40,448 nt of DNA from CAYMLQ01 sp964390795 (lineage in GTDB: Bacteria > Verrucomicrobiota > Kiritimatiellia > RFP12 > UBA1067), in assembly GCA_964390795.1 (NCBI GenBank), contig CAYMLQ010000013.1:1-40448 (forward strand), read 5' to 3'. Positions 14,884-22,822 of this stretch are shown piece after piece; the first letter of the stretch is position 1; each line of letters begins with the position of its first letter. A program made the translations under genes and the position numbers. Below the pieces are notes generated by a model, which ran no database searches, had not been told where the DNA came from, and saw only the letters and a program-made list of their open reading frames with translations.

Positions 14884-16053
14884 TCAGCGATAAGAGTCTA
14901 AAATCACGCCCCTGTCCGGCGTATAGCTGTCGGGCAACCCGCAAATACTGCTCATGTGGCTGACCAGTTGGTTGACCCGGCCCACGCTCTCAGCGGCCAT
15001 TTTCAAGAGTTCGAGCTGCGACTCTGACAGGTCGCCCGCCTTGCCCGAACTGAGCAGGTCGATCACCCCGGAGGAGACCGTGAGCGGCTGCACGATTTCC
15101 TGATTCAGCTCCGCATAGCGCTGGACGAGTTCGCCGCGCGTGAGCTTCAGGCCGATGCCGCGCCGCCGGGCGGCGGATTCGATGCTGGCGATCGTCTTGC
15201 TGTCCTCGTCGACCTGGCTGGCCAGGGTTGAGATGTCGCGCCGCGAGCCGGCAGCCATCTCCGACAAGGCCTCGCGGATCTTATCGAGCGTGCCGGACAT
15301 TTCGGTCTGAGGCGCTTCGCTCCCCAGATCCCGCTCTAACGCCGCGGCCGCGTCGCGCAGCATGGCGGCCAGAGCGGTCGACCGCTCCCGCCGCGACTGC
15401 GCCGACCGAGTTTCCGGAGCGCTTTCAGGCAGATCGGGGGAGGCCGCCGTGCCGAGCGGCGCCGAGCCGGCTAGCGCGGCGGAAAGATCCAGCATGGCCG
15501 GGCGCTTCGGCTTCACGGTCTCTTCGATACGCGCCACGACGGGTTCCGCGCTGAAAAAATGGGATTTGGCCTTGTCGGAGGCAACGGCCGGCTCATCCCC
15601 CGTCACCCGCTGGTAAGCCACGCTCACCACGCGGATGCTGCGCAGCCCGGCCCGCTTCAGAATGGCTTCAAAACCGCCTTCGGCGACAAGTTTTTGCGGC
15701 GGCGTGCCGAAGAGGTTCACACAAAACTGAAATTCCTGCCGATCCAGAGGCGGCGTGAACAACAGTCCGCCAACCTTGTACAGGTTCATGCGGTCAAGCA
15801 GGTTTTTACCCGGGGCAACTCCAAAGTTCTCGCCCGCACCATTGACAAGGACTTGGCCCTCCTGGGTTGCGAGTTCGATCGGCCCGAAGGTCTTGAGCGC
15901 GTAGTCCAGTTCAGAAAACACACTTCGCGACGCGCTGAGCGTCACATTATGCACTGGCCCGTAGATACCCGCCTGGTTGACCAGCAGCCCGAACGCTCGG
16001 AGCAACATGACCGCCTCGGCCTCTGGAAGTGTCGTATACGCCATATCCAACAT
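14884..16053 (-). CDS. Pilus-operon protein with a degenerate histidine-kinase dimerisation domain
   Basis: A 389-residue soluble protein, last gene of the minor-pilin operon. The N-terminal 130 residues form an unrecognised domain (GIYGPVHNVTLSASRSVFSEL, ELATQEGQVLVNG). A low-complexity middle and a coiled coil follow. Residues 310-375 look like a kinase dimerisation (DHp) domain: ELNQEIVQPLTVSSGVIDLL followed by LSESQLELLKMAAESVGRVNQLVS. Aligned with the usual SHELRTPLT box, the phospho-acceptor His is Gln318. No ATPase domain follows. It cannot be a conventional kinase and may be a scaffold or dimerisation partner for a signalling complex. Start 16053 lies 6 bp after the lipoprotein stop; Met4 is an alternative. 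Confidence 0.65.
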   Translation of the reverse strand: MLDMAYTTLPEAEAVMLLRAFGLLVNQAGIYGPVHNVTLSASRSVFSELDYALKTFGPIELATQEGQVLVNGAGENFGVAPGKNLLDRMNLYKVGGLLFTPPLDRQEFQFCVNLFGTPPQKLVAEGGFEAILKRAGLRSIRVVSVAYQRVTGDEPAVASDKAKSHFFSAEPVVARIEETVKPKRPAMLDLSAALAGSAPLGTAASPDLPESAPETRSAQSRRERSTALAAMLRDAAAALERDLGSEAPQTEMSGTLDKIREALSEMAAGSRRDISTLASQVDEDSKTIASIESAARRRGIGLKLTRGELVQRYAELNQEIVQPLTVSSGVIDLLSSGKAGDLSESQLELLKMAAESVGRVNQLVSHMSSICGLPDSYTPDRGVILDSYR

Positions 16054-16059
16054 CCAACC

Positions 16060-16410
16060 CTAGTAGCTCACGGATTCGTCGCGCTTGGCGTACGCCTCGA
16101 TCTCCTTCTCGGTCAGCGCGAAGGGGTCGCCCGGGCCGGCTTTGGCCGCGTATTCCCTCAAACGCTTAACCTGATCCTCCATCTGAACCTGGCGCTGCAC
16201 CCAACCCTCCCCGGCAATTACGGCGGGCGGCCCCTCGGGCTCGGCCGAGGGCTGCGCCTGGGCGTCCGTGGCAGACAGCGGAGGAGGCGGAGGCGGAGGC
16301 GACTCATTCAGGGCCGGATAGGCAACACGCGGCACCAGAGGCTGGCGGACAACGTCCTTGCCGCACCCCGCGAGAAGAAACATTCCCAAGCTGAATAACA
16401 CTTTTTTCAT
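16060..16410 (-). CDS. Small proline-rich lipoprotein of the minor-pilin operon
   Basis: A 116-residue protein starting MKKVLFSLGMFLLAGCG, a lipoprotein signal with lipobox LAGC and lipidation at Cys16. A run of seven prolines (residues 38-44) may span part of the periplasm. The C-terminal half is charged and helical (QVQMEDQVKRLREYAAKAG). ATG 16410 overlaps the TGA of the PilX-like gene in an ATGA junction, implying translational coupling. No family was recognised. Position suggests a pilus accessory or pilotin-like role, which is inference. Confidence 0.75.
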   Translation of the reverse strand: MKKVLFSLGMFLLAGCGKDVVRQPLVPRVAYPALNESPPPPPPPLSATDAQAQPSAEPEGPPAVIAGEGWVQRQVQMEDQVKRLREYAAKAGPGDPFALTEKEIEAYAKRDESVSY

Positions 16411-17687
16411 CCGTCCCACTCAATCCATTCGAGTTCGTCGGTCAACACCGGATAGTTCGGCGGCGGGTTCTTGGAGAACCGCTTGTCGAAGATGTAGTTC
16501 TTCAAATATCCCGTGCCGCTGGTGGTTCCCACCGCATTGCGCACGCTGTTGACGATGCCCCCGTATACGGTCAACTTGCCGCGCGAGTAACCCTCGTTGT
16601 ACTTGTACACGCCGAACCCGCCGGTCTGGCACATGATGTGGGCGTACACATCCAAGTTGTTGGGCGCGGCCTGCTGCACCACGACGCTACGCTTCGCGAT
16701 CAGACCCAGGGCGTCGGTGGAATCAGGGTAGTTGGGCGTGACGTTCGGGTTCGGGTTCCTTTTGTAACGGACATGGTCGACGATATTGATGTCGTTGTCC
16801 GCCACCAGGGTCAGCCGGCTTCCCAGCCCGTTCGGAGCCGAGACGGTGATGTTCCCGGTACGGGGCGCGGTGCCGCTGGTGACGGTCTTGACGTAGACCG
16901 TGCCGTTAGCGGGAATCGACACGGACTTGTTGGACCACCCCTTGCGGCTGTTGGTGACCTTGAGCGTCGTGTTGTCGACCACGATCGTGGATTCGCCCTC
17001 CAACACCAGGCCGCTGGCGGTGGCCTTGGCCAGAAAGTCATTGAAGTCGACCGAGGCCATCGTCTCCAGCGGTGCGTTCAAGACCAGATTTTGTTTGAAA
17101 ACCGGGTTGACCGAGCTGGAGGCCTTCTCGATTGAGGAGGCAGCGGACCACACCCTGTCTTCGAAAATGACCTGGCCTTTGGTTGAGAGGTCCTGATTAT
17201 GGAAATGCAACTGGGGCCTGGAGTAGACCCGTCCGTCGAACTTCTCGCCGGGCACGATCCAGAGCTTGGACGCCTCCGAGTCATACCAGAGCGCATAGCG
17301 GGCCCAACTGACGCGCCGGAGGCCGCGCAGGACAACGTTGCGGCTGACGCCCTTGACGGTGCCCCGAGACGAGACGTTGTAGTAATATTCGCCGCCCGAC
17401 TGGGGAACGACATCGATGACCACCACATAGCTCCCGCTGCCGTGGGTTCCCGTGAGCGTAATCGACGAATCGTTGCCCGCCGCCACATGGGACGCGGCGC
17501 GCTCGGCTCCCGTCGAAGCCAGGTAGAAAGCCTGCTCCATGCAGACCATCTTGTCAGCCTGCCGAACCCGCGACGAGACGCTAATCGCCATGGACGCTGC
17601 CGCCATCGCGGCCAGCACCGTCAGCCCCATCACCACGATGAGCGCCGACCCGCTGCGTTTGCGCGTGGCCATCACTGTGTTATTCAT
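16407..17687 (-). CDS. PilX-like minor pilin / pilus assembly protein
   Basis: A 426-residue protein with a short positive N-terminus (MNNTVMATRKRSG) followed by SALIVVMGLTVLAAMAAASMA, the PilX_N type of pilin helix, which ends at QAFYLASTGAERAA. Glu5 of ordinary pilins is missing, as is common in PilX/GspK-like proteins. The large soluble domain is rich in beta structure and polar residues. The reading frame is open far upstream, but AGGAGG at 17701-17696 fixes ATG 17687. It follows the PilW-like gene by 22 bp. The predicted role is a minor pilin of the priming complex at the fibre tip. Confidence 0.8.
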   Translation of the reverse strand: MNNTVMATRKRSGSALIVVMGLTVLAAMAAASMAISVSSRVRQADKMVCMEQAFYLASTGAERAASHVAAGNDSSITLTGTHGSGSYVVVIDVVPQSGGEYYYNVSSRGTVKGVSRNVVLRGLRRVSWARYALWYDSEASKLWIVPGEKFDGRVYSRPQLHFHNQDLSTKGQVIFEDRVWSAASSIEKASSSVNPVFKQNLVLNAPLETMASVDFNDFLAKATASGLVLEGESTIVVDNTTLKVTNSRKGWSNKSVSIPANGTVYVKTVTSGTAPRTGNITVSAPNGLGSRLTLVADNDINIVDHVRYKRNPNPNVTPNYPDSTDALGLIAKRSVVVQQAAPNNLDVYAHIMCQTGGFGVYKYNEGYSRGKLTVYGGIVNSVRNAVGTTSGTGYLKNYIFDKRFSKNPPPNYPVLTDELEWIEWDG

Positions 17688-17709
17688 ACGTTCAACCTCC
17701 TCATGCCTC

Positions 17710-18213
17710 TCAGTTGCGCCACGCGATCTCCGTTCCAATCTCGCGCCGGACCCCCAGCCTCCCGGACACCCGATCCACACGCATCGTGACCACCAGAGAG
17801 TGTGCCTGCAAGTAGGCTTTCGCGTAGGTAATGTCCGTTCCGACGATCTTTGAACCCGGATTGAACACCAGCGTGTTAGCGGTTTCGGAATAGGTGAAAC
17901 TGTTTGTCTGCGGCGGCTCACCGGCCGTGACGTACTTCGCCGTCCACCCGCTGGTGTTGCTGGTCAGCGTTAATTCGGTCGCGGCGCGAATGCCGCGGCG
18001 GCTGTCCACCCCGTACAGCATCCGGCTCATCGCCATGTTCACGTCGCGATCCGCCTGCATGCGCAACTCGACGCCGCTCCAAGACTGAAAGATGCCGACG
18101 TAAATGGACAGTGTGGCGGCCACCACCGTTATTGTGACCGAGGATGCGACCACCAGTTCCGTAAGCGTATAGCCGCCGCAACCCCGACAGGAAAACCGTG
18201 TGATACGTTTCAT
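17710..18213 (-). CDS. PilW-like minor prepilin
   Basis: A 167-residue prepilin. The leader ends CGG with cleavage before YTLTELVVASSVTITVVAATL (Glu5 present). The body QSWSGVELRMQADRDVNMAMSRMLYGVDSRRGIR is typical of PilW/GspJ pseudopilins. Its ATG overlaps the TGA of the upstream PilV-like gene (TCAT at 18210-18213 on the plus strand), so translation is likely coupled. Confidence 0.85.
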   Translation of the reverse strand: MKRITRFSCRGCGGYTLTELVVASSVTITVVAATLSIYVGIFQSWSGVELRMQADRDVNMAMSRMLYGVDSRRGIRAATELTLTSNTSGWTAKYVTAGEPPQTNSFTYSETANTLVFNPGSKIVGTDITYAKAYLQAHSLVVTMRVDRVSGRLGVRREIGTEIAWRN

Positions 18214-18605
18214 TTGTGCAGACTCCGGCTGAAGGATGTAGTCAGGGAAACCGACCGTGCCATGCCCGAAGGCTCGACCCAGTTGACGACCACCGTCACA
18301 TCCTTGGTCCTGCGGTCGCTCTGCTCCGAGACCACACAGTGCCCCCGGTTATGCGGGAACTGCCTCGTCCCCACGGCAAAGAGGGTCGCATCGTAACTTT
18401 GCTGGCTCAGATCCTCCAGGGTCTGACGGGCAATGTGGAGGCAGGCCAATTGATTCTCCGCAATGGAGGCGCTCCTGCGAACAAAGGAGATGGTGCCCAG
18501 CACGGCCACAAAGGACGTCATCATCAGCGCGGACGCCACGACGACTTCCGTCAGCGTAAAGCCTTGCCGGTCACCTCGAACACACCTCTTAAACACGCTT
18601 CTCAT
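18210..18605 (-). CDS. PilV-like minor prepilin
   Basis: A 131-residue prepilin starting MRSVFKRCVRGDRQG, cleaved before FTLTEVVVASALMMTSFVAVLG with Glu5. This is the pattern of PilV/GspI pseudopilins, as is the ACLHIARQTLEDLSQQSYDA helix. AGGAGA before ATG 18605 fixes the start although the frame is open to 18659. Part of the minor-pilin operon with the PilW- and PilX-like genes. Confidence 0.83.
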   Translation of the reverse strand: MRSVFKRCVRGDRQGFTLTEVVVASALMMTSFVAVLGTISFVRRSASIAENQLACLHIARQTLEDLSQQSYDATLFAVGTRQFPHNRGHCVVSEQSDRRTKDVTVVVNWVEPSGMARSVSLTTSFSRSLHK

Positions 18606-18655
18606 CGTTTTGTCTCCTACCGTTTTCGAATGGCGCTGCAACCGATCTGACCCTC

Positions 18656-19795
18656 TCAATCGCCTTCGACCGTCTCGGAACGCTCCGCCAAGTCCAGGTT
18701 GATCATCCCCTTGGAGTCGATCAGCGAGGGCAAGTAAGGCTCGGCCACATACATCCGCTTGGCGTTCATTTTCTGTAGCAGCTCCCGCAGATTGTTAACC
18801 GCCTCGTAACACAAGCCGATCATCTGATCGAAGGTCTGCGGGTCTTTCAGCCCCTCCATCTTCATCAGCTCGATGCTCGTCATCAAAACCGTGGCCGGCT
18901 GCCCCAGCGCGTGGCACACGCCGGCCAGGCTCTCCATCATCACGCGGTTCCGCTCGGCCTGGTACTCCGCGATCTCCGCGCGCCTCCGCTCTGCGGTGTC
19001 GCGCACGGAGAAGACCATCCCGCAAAGGGCCTGATCCTCGTTGACGTCCGGCACGGCGGAGATCGAGAGCCACGCGGACTTCGCACCCGCGATCAGCCGC
19101 TGCTCACCCGACCAGGGCTTCCCCTTGCGGATACTCGCGAGCATGGGCTCCACCACACACTTGCGCTCGAACCAGGTGGCGAGATCCTGCCCCACGACTG
19201 CCGTCTCGTCGCCCCCGGACAGCAGCGACACCATCGTGCGGTTGGCGTACGTGACCAGCCCGTCCAGACTGGCGATTCCGATGCCGGAGTCGGTGTTATC
19301 CATGGCGTGGTAGGCGGAAAGCAGCTTCTGTTCCGCGCGCCACCGGCTTTCGATATCCCGGACGAGGTAACAGTACAGCTCGGGCGCTTTCACCCGGTTG
19401 CCAAGAACGATGATCTCCACGGGAGTAAACGACTCGTCGCGGTGTACCCCGAAGGCCTGAATGCGCATGTAGAGACCTTCGGCGATCACCCGCTGCACGT
19501 CCGCCAGAAGCTGCTCCGTGACACCGGCCACCAGCATCCTCACACTGAGTCCCGCCAAGCCGGCACCCTCATAGCCAAAAAAACGGGTCGCGCGAGAGTT
19601 CGAAGCCAGCACCCGCCCCGTCTCATCCGCCAGCAGGATCGCGTCATAAGCCTGCTCGAAAAGAAACCGGTAGTCCAAAACGTTGAAATAGTCCGCAGCC
19701 ACCGCCCCCGTGCGTTCGTCGGCGGCCTGAGTGCGTCCGTATCCCATCGCCCGGATATCGATTTTGATCGTGCTGGACTTCTCGTTTGCGCTCAT
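18656..19795 (-). CDS. PAS-PAS protein with DHp-like C-terminus but no ATPase domain
   Basis: First gene of the minor-pilin operon, 379 residues from ATG 19795 (ATG 19801 is equally possible; no Shine-Dalgarno is evident). Two PAS-like domains: FLFEQAYDAILLADETGRVLAS and GIGIASLDGLVTYANRTMVS. After a coiled coil comes a DHp-like helix pair, SLAGVCHALGQPATVLMTSIEL, which keeps His295. It ends after about 85 more residues without the N, G1 or G2 boxes of a kinase ATPase domain. It could be phosphorylated by a partner or serve as a dimerising sensor. No transmembrane segment is visible. It resembles a truncated PilS-type sensor. Confidence 0.75.
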   Translation of the reverse strand: MSANEKSSTIKIDIRAMGYGRTQAADERTGAVAADYFNVLDYRFLFEQAYDAILLADETGRVLASNSRATRFFGYEGAGLAGLSVRMLVAGVTEQLLADVQRVIAEGLYMRIQAFGVHRDESFTPVEIIVLGNRVKAPELYCYLVRDIESRWRAEQKLLSAYHAMDNTDSGIGIASLDGLVTYANRTMVSLLSGGDETAVVGQDLATWFERKCVVEPMLASIRKGKPWSGEQRLIAGAKSAWLSISAVPDVNEDQALCGMVFSVRDTAERRRAEIAEYQAERNRVMMESLAGVCHALGQPATVLMTSIELMKMEGLKDPQTFDQMIGLCYEAVNNLRELLQKMNAKRMYVAEPYLPSLIDSKGMINLDLAERSETVEGD

Positions 19796-19835
19796 GCACA
19801 TTGTACACGCATAAACCATGCCTAAAACTGCGTCG

Positions 19836-19849
19836 GCTTCTGACGTGCC
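19836..19849 (-). promoter_or_regulatory. Candidate sigma54 promoter of the minor-pilin operon
   Basis: On the minus strand GGCACGTCAGAAGC gives GG (19849-19848), exactly 10 bp and GC (19837-19836). The -24 part is excellent; the -12 part (AAGC) is poor. The predicted start near 19824 leaves a leader of about 25-30 nt. Confidence 0.4.
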
Positions 19850-20038
19850 GGGCGCCCGCAAAACGGGGCGCAGGCCCGAAACCGGCTCCCGCTTTCTCTC
19901 TTCTGACAATCCGATTTGCAAAAACGAGAACCCGCGAGGCGGAAGCCACGGGTGGGGATGCTAGAAATACCCTTCACTAAATTTCCGTCCGTTTGCTCCC
20001 GCTTCGCGGACAGCATTGCTTATGAACACGACGCCCCT

Positions 20039-20123
20039 TGGTAGGGACGCCTCCCCGCAGGCGTCCGCAGGGCAAAGCCGCGACACGGGGACCGGCGGCG
20101 GGTTCGGGGACCCCGCCCTACCA
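20039..20123. repeat. 85-bp palindrome-ended element
   Basis: Ends TGGTAGGG (20039-20046) and CCCTACCA (20116-20123) are inverted copies. Inside, GGACGCCT (20045-20052) and AGGCGTCC (20059-20066) form a perfect hairpin with loop CCCCGC. No coding content; looks like a short dispersed palindromic element. Confidence 0.6.
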
Positions 20124-20301
20124 GACGACGCGGCGGGCTGGTCGATAGCTTCAACCTCACCTCGCATCCGCGCAATCCTCGCAATCCGTAGCTTGAACCA
20201 GAAAAGCATGCCTCAAACCGCAGGAGCCAAGTGCCCGAGCCTGAGAAGCGGCGCAAACCCAAAAGGACGCCCTGTTTTCGCGGGTTGCTGCGCATTCACC
20301 T

Positions 20302-20366
20302 CCTAAACCCTAACTCCCAACCCCCTCCTTTGGTGCGATTCAGTTTCAACTCAACTGAATCGCCCC
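20302..20366. repeat. Heptamers plus GGTGCGATTCA hairpin, copy 3
   Basis: Four CCTAACT-type heptamers (20302-20329) are followed by a stem of GCGATTCAGTT (20335-20345) and AACTGAATCGC (20353-20363). The 23-mer beginning CCTCCTTTGG and running into this stem is shared with the site upstream of the regulator (from about 11335). Confidence 0.75.
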
Positions 20367-20441
20367 CCCGCTAGCAATTCTAAATTTTGAATTGCTGCCC
20401 CCGCTGCATTGCCTTGCATCTCAAGCCCTAAAGTCCTATCA

Positions 20442-20459
20442 TGGCACCATTCCTGCTTA
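20442..20459 (+). promoter_or_regulatory. Sigma54 promoter of the pilMNOPQ operon
   Basis: GG at 20443-20444, a 10-bp spacer and GC at 20455-20456 in TGGCACCATTCCTGCTTA, the same 18 bases as before pilB. The predicted start, about 20468, is only 4 nt before ATG 20472 and downstream of the Shine-Dalgarno-like AGGA at 20462-20465. Confidence 0.82.
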
Positions 20460-20471
20460 AAAAGGACATCA

Positions 20472-21530
20472 ATGAAGTCTCCGTTTAAAGAGAAACTGAC
20501 CTCTTCAAGCCTGCCTTTCACCGATGTGGTGGGCCTCGAAATAGGTGCCTCTTGCCCTGACGGGGTGCCGGCTGTGCGCCTGCGCAAGCTGGAGGGCCAG
20601 ACCGAGCTGGTTGCGGCCGGGTTCCTTCGCCTGCCGGGCACTTTGCCTCCTGATCCGAGCGCGGCGCTTGAGGAGCCGCTCATTTGGAGTCTTCCCCGAG
20701 CGTTTCAGGCACCTCACGCGGCGCTGGCGGTCACCTCCCTGCAGGTGTATTTACGGCACGCGTCCGGCCCCGGCGAAGAGGCCGCGGACGACAAGCAGAT
20801 CCCGTACCGGACGGTGTCGCGCGTGCTCGCAGCCGATCTCCCGCCGCTCACGGCCGGCTTGCCCGAATTTCAGGCCGCCTGGGCCGCGCGCCTCCTGCCC
20901 GAGGGACGCCAGCCCACCGCCTGTTCGCTGCAGGTCTCTTCCGCAGCGGCGATCAACAGCTTTATCGCCTCGCCCCTCTTCAAGACGCTCGCCGGCACAG
21001 CCATTGTCTTGTTCGTTTTTCCGGGTCACACCTCGCTGGCTGCTTTCCACGAAGCGAAGCTTGTCCTGTACCGCGAGCACCCGATCGGTTATAGCCACGT
21101 GCGTACGGCGATCAGCAACCAGATGCGCATCGAGCCTTCGCTGGCCGATTCCGTGCTGCAGGACACTTTCATTGACCCGATCCCGATGATCGAGCCCGTC
21201 CTGAAAAGCCTTTTCCGCCAGGTCGAGATCTCGTCCGACTACCTTCTGCGGCGGCGAAACTGCAAGACGCAGCAGTTCTTCGTGTGCGGGCTGCCGACCG
21301 GGGCAAACTACTGGTCCTCCATATTTTCGCATATGATGAACATCCCGCTGACTCTCTTCCGTCCCTTTGACGGCCTCCAGAACCCGTTGCGTCCGGCCGA
21401 AACGCCGGCGGACTTCGCTGCAGCCGAGCCCTTTCTGACGACGGCTCTCGGAGCCGCCCAGGCCGTCTTAGAGGATGATGTGATGACGGCCCTCGGCGCC
21501 GCGCGGGCTGCTTTGAAAGAGAACGTATGA
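20472..21530 (+). CDS. pilM: PilM-like pilus assembly protein
   Basis: A 352-residue cytoplasmic protein in the place and size of PilM, the actin-like ring component that binds PilN. VVGLEIGAS near the N-terminus matches the PilM opening (the usual Asp is Glu here). GTAIVLFVFPGHTSLAAFHEAKLVLYREHPIG and FFVCGLPTGANYWSSIFSHM correspond to the second actin-like half. The nucleotide-binding motifs are weak, so ATP binding is not assured. The frame is open from 20409, but the promoter and family similarity favour ATG 20472. The stop overlaps pilN in ATGA. Confidence 0.8.
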   Translation: MKSPFKEKLTSSSLPFTDVVGLEIGASCPDGVPAVRLRKLEGQTELVAAGFLRLPGTLPPDPSAALEEPLIWSLPRAFQAPHAALAVTSLQVYLRHASGPGEEAADDKQIPYRTVSRVLAADLPPLTAGLPEFQAAWAARLLPEGRQPTACSLQVSSAAAINSFIASPLFKTLAGTAIVLFVFPGHTSLAAFHEAKLVLYREHPIGYSHVRTAISNQMRIEPSLADSVLQDTFIDPIPMIEPVLKSLFRQVEISSDYLLRRRNCKTQQFFVCGLPTGANYWSSIFSHMMNIPLTLFRPFDGLQNPLRPAETPADFAAAEPFLTTALGAAQAVLEDDVMTALGAARAALKENV

Positions 21531-22180
21531 GCACACCTCTGCATCTTAACCTGTTGAAAGATGAGGAGCGCTTCAGCTCCAGCCCTGTCCGTTTGCGCGT
21601 GATGCTCCCTCTGGCAGCCATTTTTGCGGCCTTCGGCTGCCTGCTCTGGTGGGCCTTGCTGGGCCTTCGCTCGCACAATCATAATACCGCGCAGGAACGG
21701 CTGAACAAGACCATCCAAGAACTGAACAACGCCCATGCGACCGTGCTCGGCCTGCGTGATCAGCAGAGAGAGACGCTGGCCGTCATCCGGCAACTCCGCC
21801 TGTACGAGCACGCCCGTCTCCGTTTCAGCGACACGCTGGCCCGGCTGCCCGCCTGCGTGCCCGCGAACATCCAGTTCACTGAAGTGCGTGTCCCGCAGCC
21901 GCCCCCACCCGCCGTAGATCCGAAGTCGGCTGCCCTCGGCCCGACCAACACGTGGGAAACCGTCTCCCTCCGCCTCGCGGGACGGACCAGCGGCGACACA
22001 GCCTATGCTTCCGTCAACGCCCTGCTCGCGGCACTGCGGACCCCGGCCTTCTCCAACCTCATCCACAGGGCTGACATCCCGAAAGGAGCCTTCCGGCAAG
22101 ATGTGATGCGCTCTTCCGACAACCGGGACGCCCTCCTGTTCGAAATCCTTTGCGACTGCGTCCCAAGGAGGTTCGAATGA
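21527..22180 (+). CDS. pilN: PilN-like inner-membrane pilus assembly protein
   Basis: A 217-residue bitopic protein. The N-terminal cytoplasmic LHLNLLKDEER segment resembles the INLLP-type PilM-binding motif. One transmembrane helix (about 25-47), a coiled coil (QERLNKTIQELNNAHATVLGL) and a ferredoxin-like periplasmic domain (FSDTLARLPACVPANIQFTEV; ETVSLRLAGRTSGDTAYASVNALLAALR) follow. Overlaps pilM and pilO by ATGA at both ends, so the three are translationally coupled. Confidence 0.82.
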   Translation: MSTPLHLNLLKDEERFSSSPVRLRVMLPLAAIFAAFGCLLWWALLGLRSHNHNTAQERLNKTIQELNNAHATVLGLRDQQRETLAVIRQLRLYEHARLRFSDTLARLPACVPANIQFTEVRVPQPPPPAVDPKSAALGPTNTWETVSLRLAGRTSGDTAYASVNALLAALRTPAFSNLIHRADIPKGAFRQDVMRSSDNRDALLFEILCDCVPRRFE

Positions 22181-22809
22181 AAGTCGACATGCGGCTGATG
22201 CGAAAGCTCACCCCCTCCGTCCAACGCTCGATCAGCATCACGCTGGGTGCGTTAACGGCGTGCCTGCTCATCTTCTGCCTCGCCATCCTGCCCACGCAAA
22301 AGCAGATCCGGCTGACGCTTGAAAAAAACGAACTCCTCAATGAAACCCTGAACGACATGCTTCAGGATGTCGCCAGCGTCGAGACGCTCAAAAAGCAGTC
22401 CGCGACCTCGACGGCCCAACTGGATGCGCTGAGCGCCCAGGGTGTGATCGAGCCGCTCCTGAGTTCGTTCGCCATGCGCGGCAAGGCGCTGCTGGACCCG
22501 CTCGCACTGGAGTCCGGCTTCAGTATCGACAACGTGAAAGAGCTTCCTCTGATGCCGCTCCAGCTTCCGAAGCCGCCGCCCAAACAGCCGTATGTGCGCC
22601 AGCCCGTCGAGTTCTCCGGACAGGGCAGTTACACGCAGATCGTCAGTTTTATCGCGAAGGCGGAGGCGGCGCACCCGCTGCTCACGCTCTCGAGCCTGCT
22701 CATTCTCAGCCAGCAGCAGACGCCCGAGACGCACAAGGCGATCATCACCTTCGAATGGCCCGCCAAAGGCGAGAAGCCCGCTCCCGTGGACCCCCCCTCA
22801 AAAAAGTGA
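22177..22809 (+). CDS. pilO: PilO-like inner-membrane pilus assembly protein
   Basis: A 210-residue bitopic protein: transmembrane helix about 19-39, a coiled coil (QIRLTLEKNELLNETLNDMLQ) and a periplasmic domain with VEFSGQGSYTQIVSFIAKAEAA, the usual PilO element. It pairs with PilN to align the inner-membrane platform with the secretin. ATG 22177 overlaps the pilN stop and is preceded by AGGAGG, so it was chosen over the upstream in-frame start at 22150. Confidence 0.82.
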   Translation: MKVDMRLMRKLTPSVQRSISITLGALTACLLIFCLAILPTQKQIRLTLEKNELLNETLNDMLQDVASVETLKKQSATSTAQLDALSAQGVIEPLLSSFAMRGKALLDPLALESGFSIDNVKELPLMPLQLPKPPPKQPYVRQPVEFSGQGSYTQIVSFIAKAEAAHPLLTLSSLLILSQQQTPETHKAIITFEWPAKGEKPAPVDPPSKK

Positions 22810-22822
22810 TGGAGCAGACGCC

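Larger units (their letters stand above)
19850..20440. other. Intergenic region of repeats between the minor-pilin operon and pilM
   Basis: No gene was found. The region holds a weak copy of the repeat also seen at 6744-6782 (19976-20012), the palindromic block at 20039-20123, heptamers at 20302-20329, a GGTGCGATTCA hairpin at 20332-20366 and the inverted repeat AGCAATTC/GAATTGCT (20373-20380 and 20389-20396). Confidence 0.65.
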
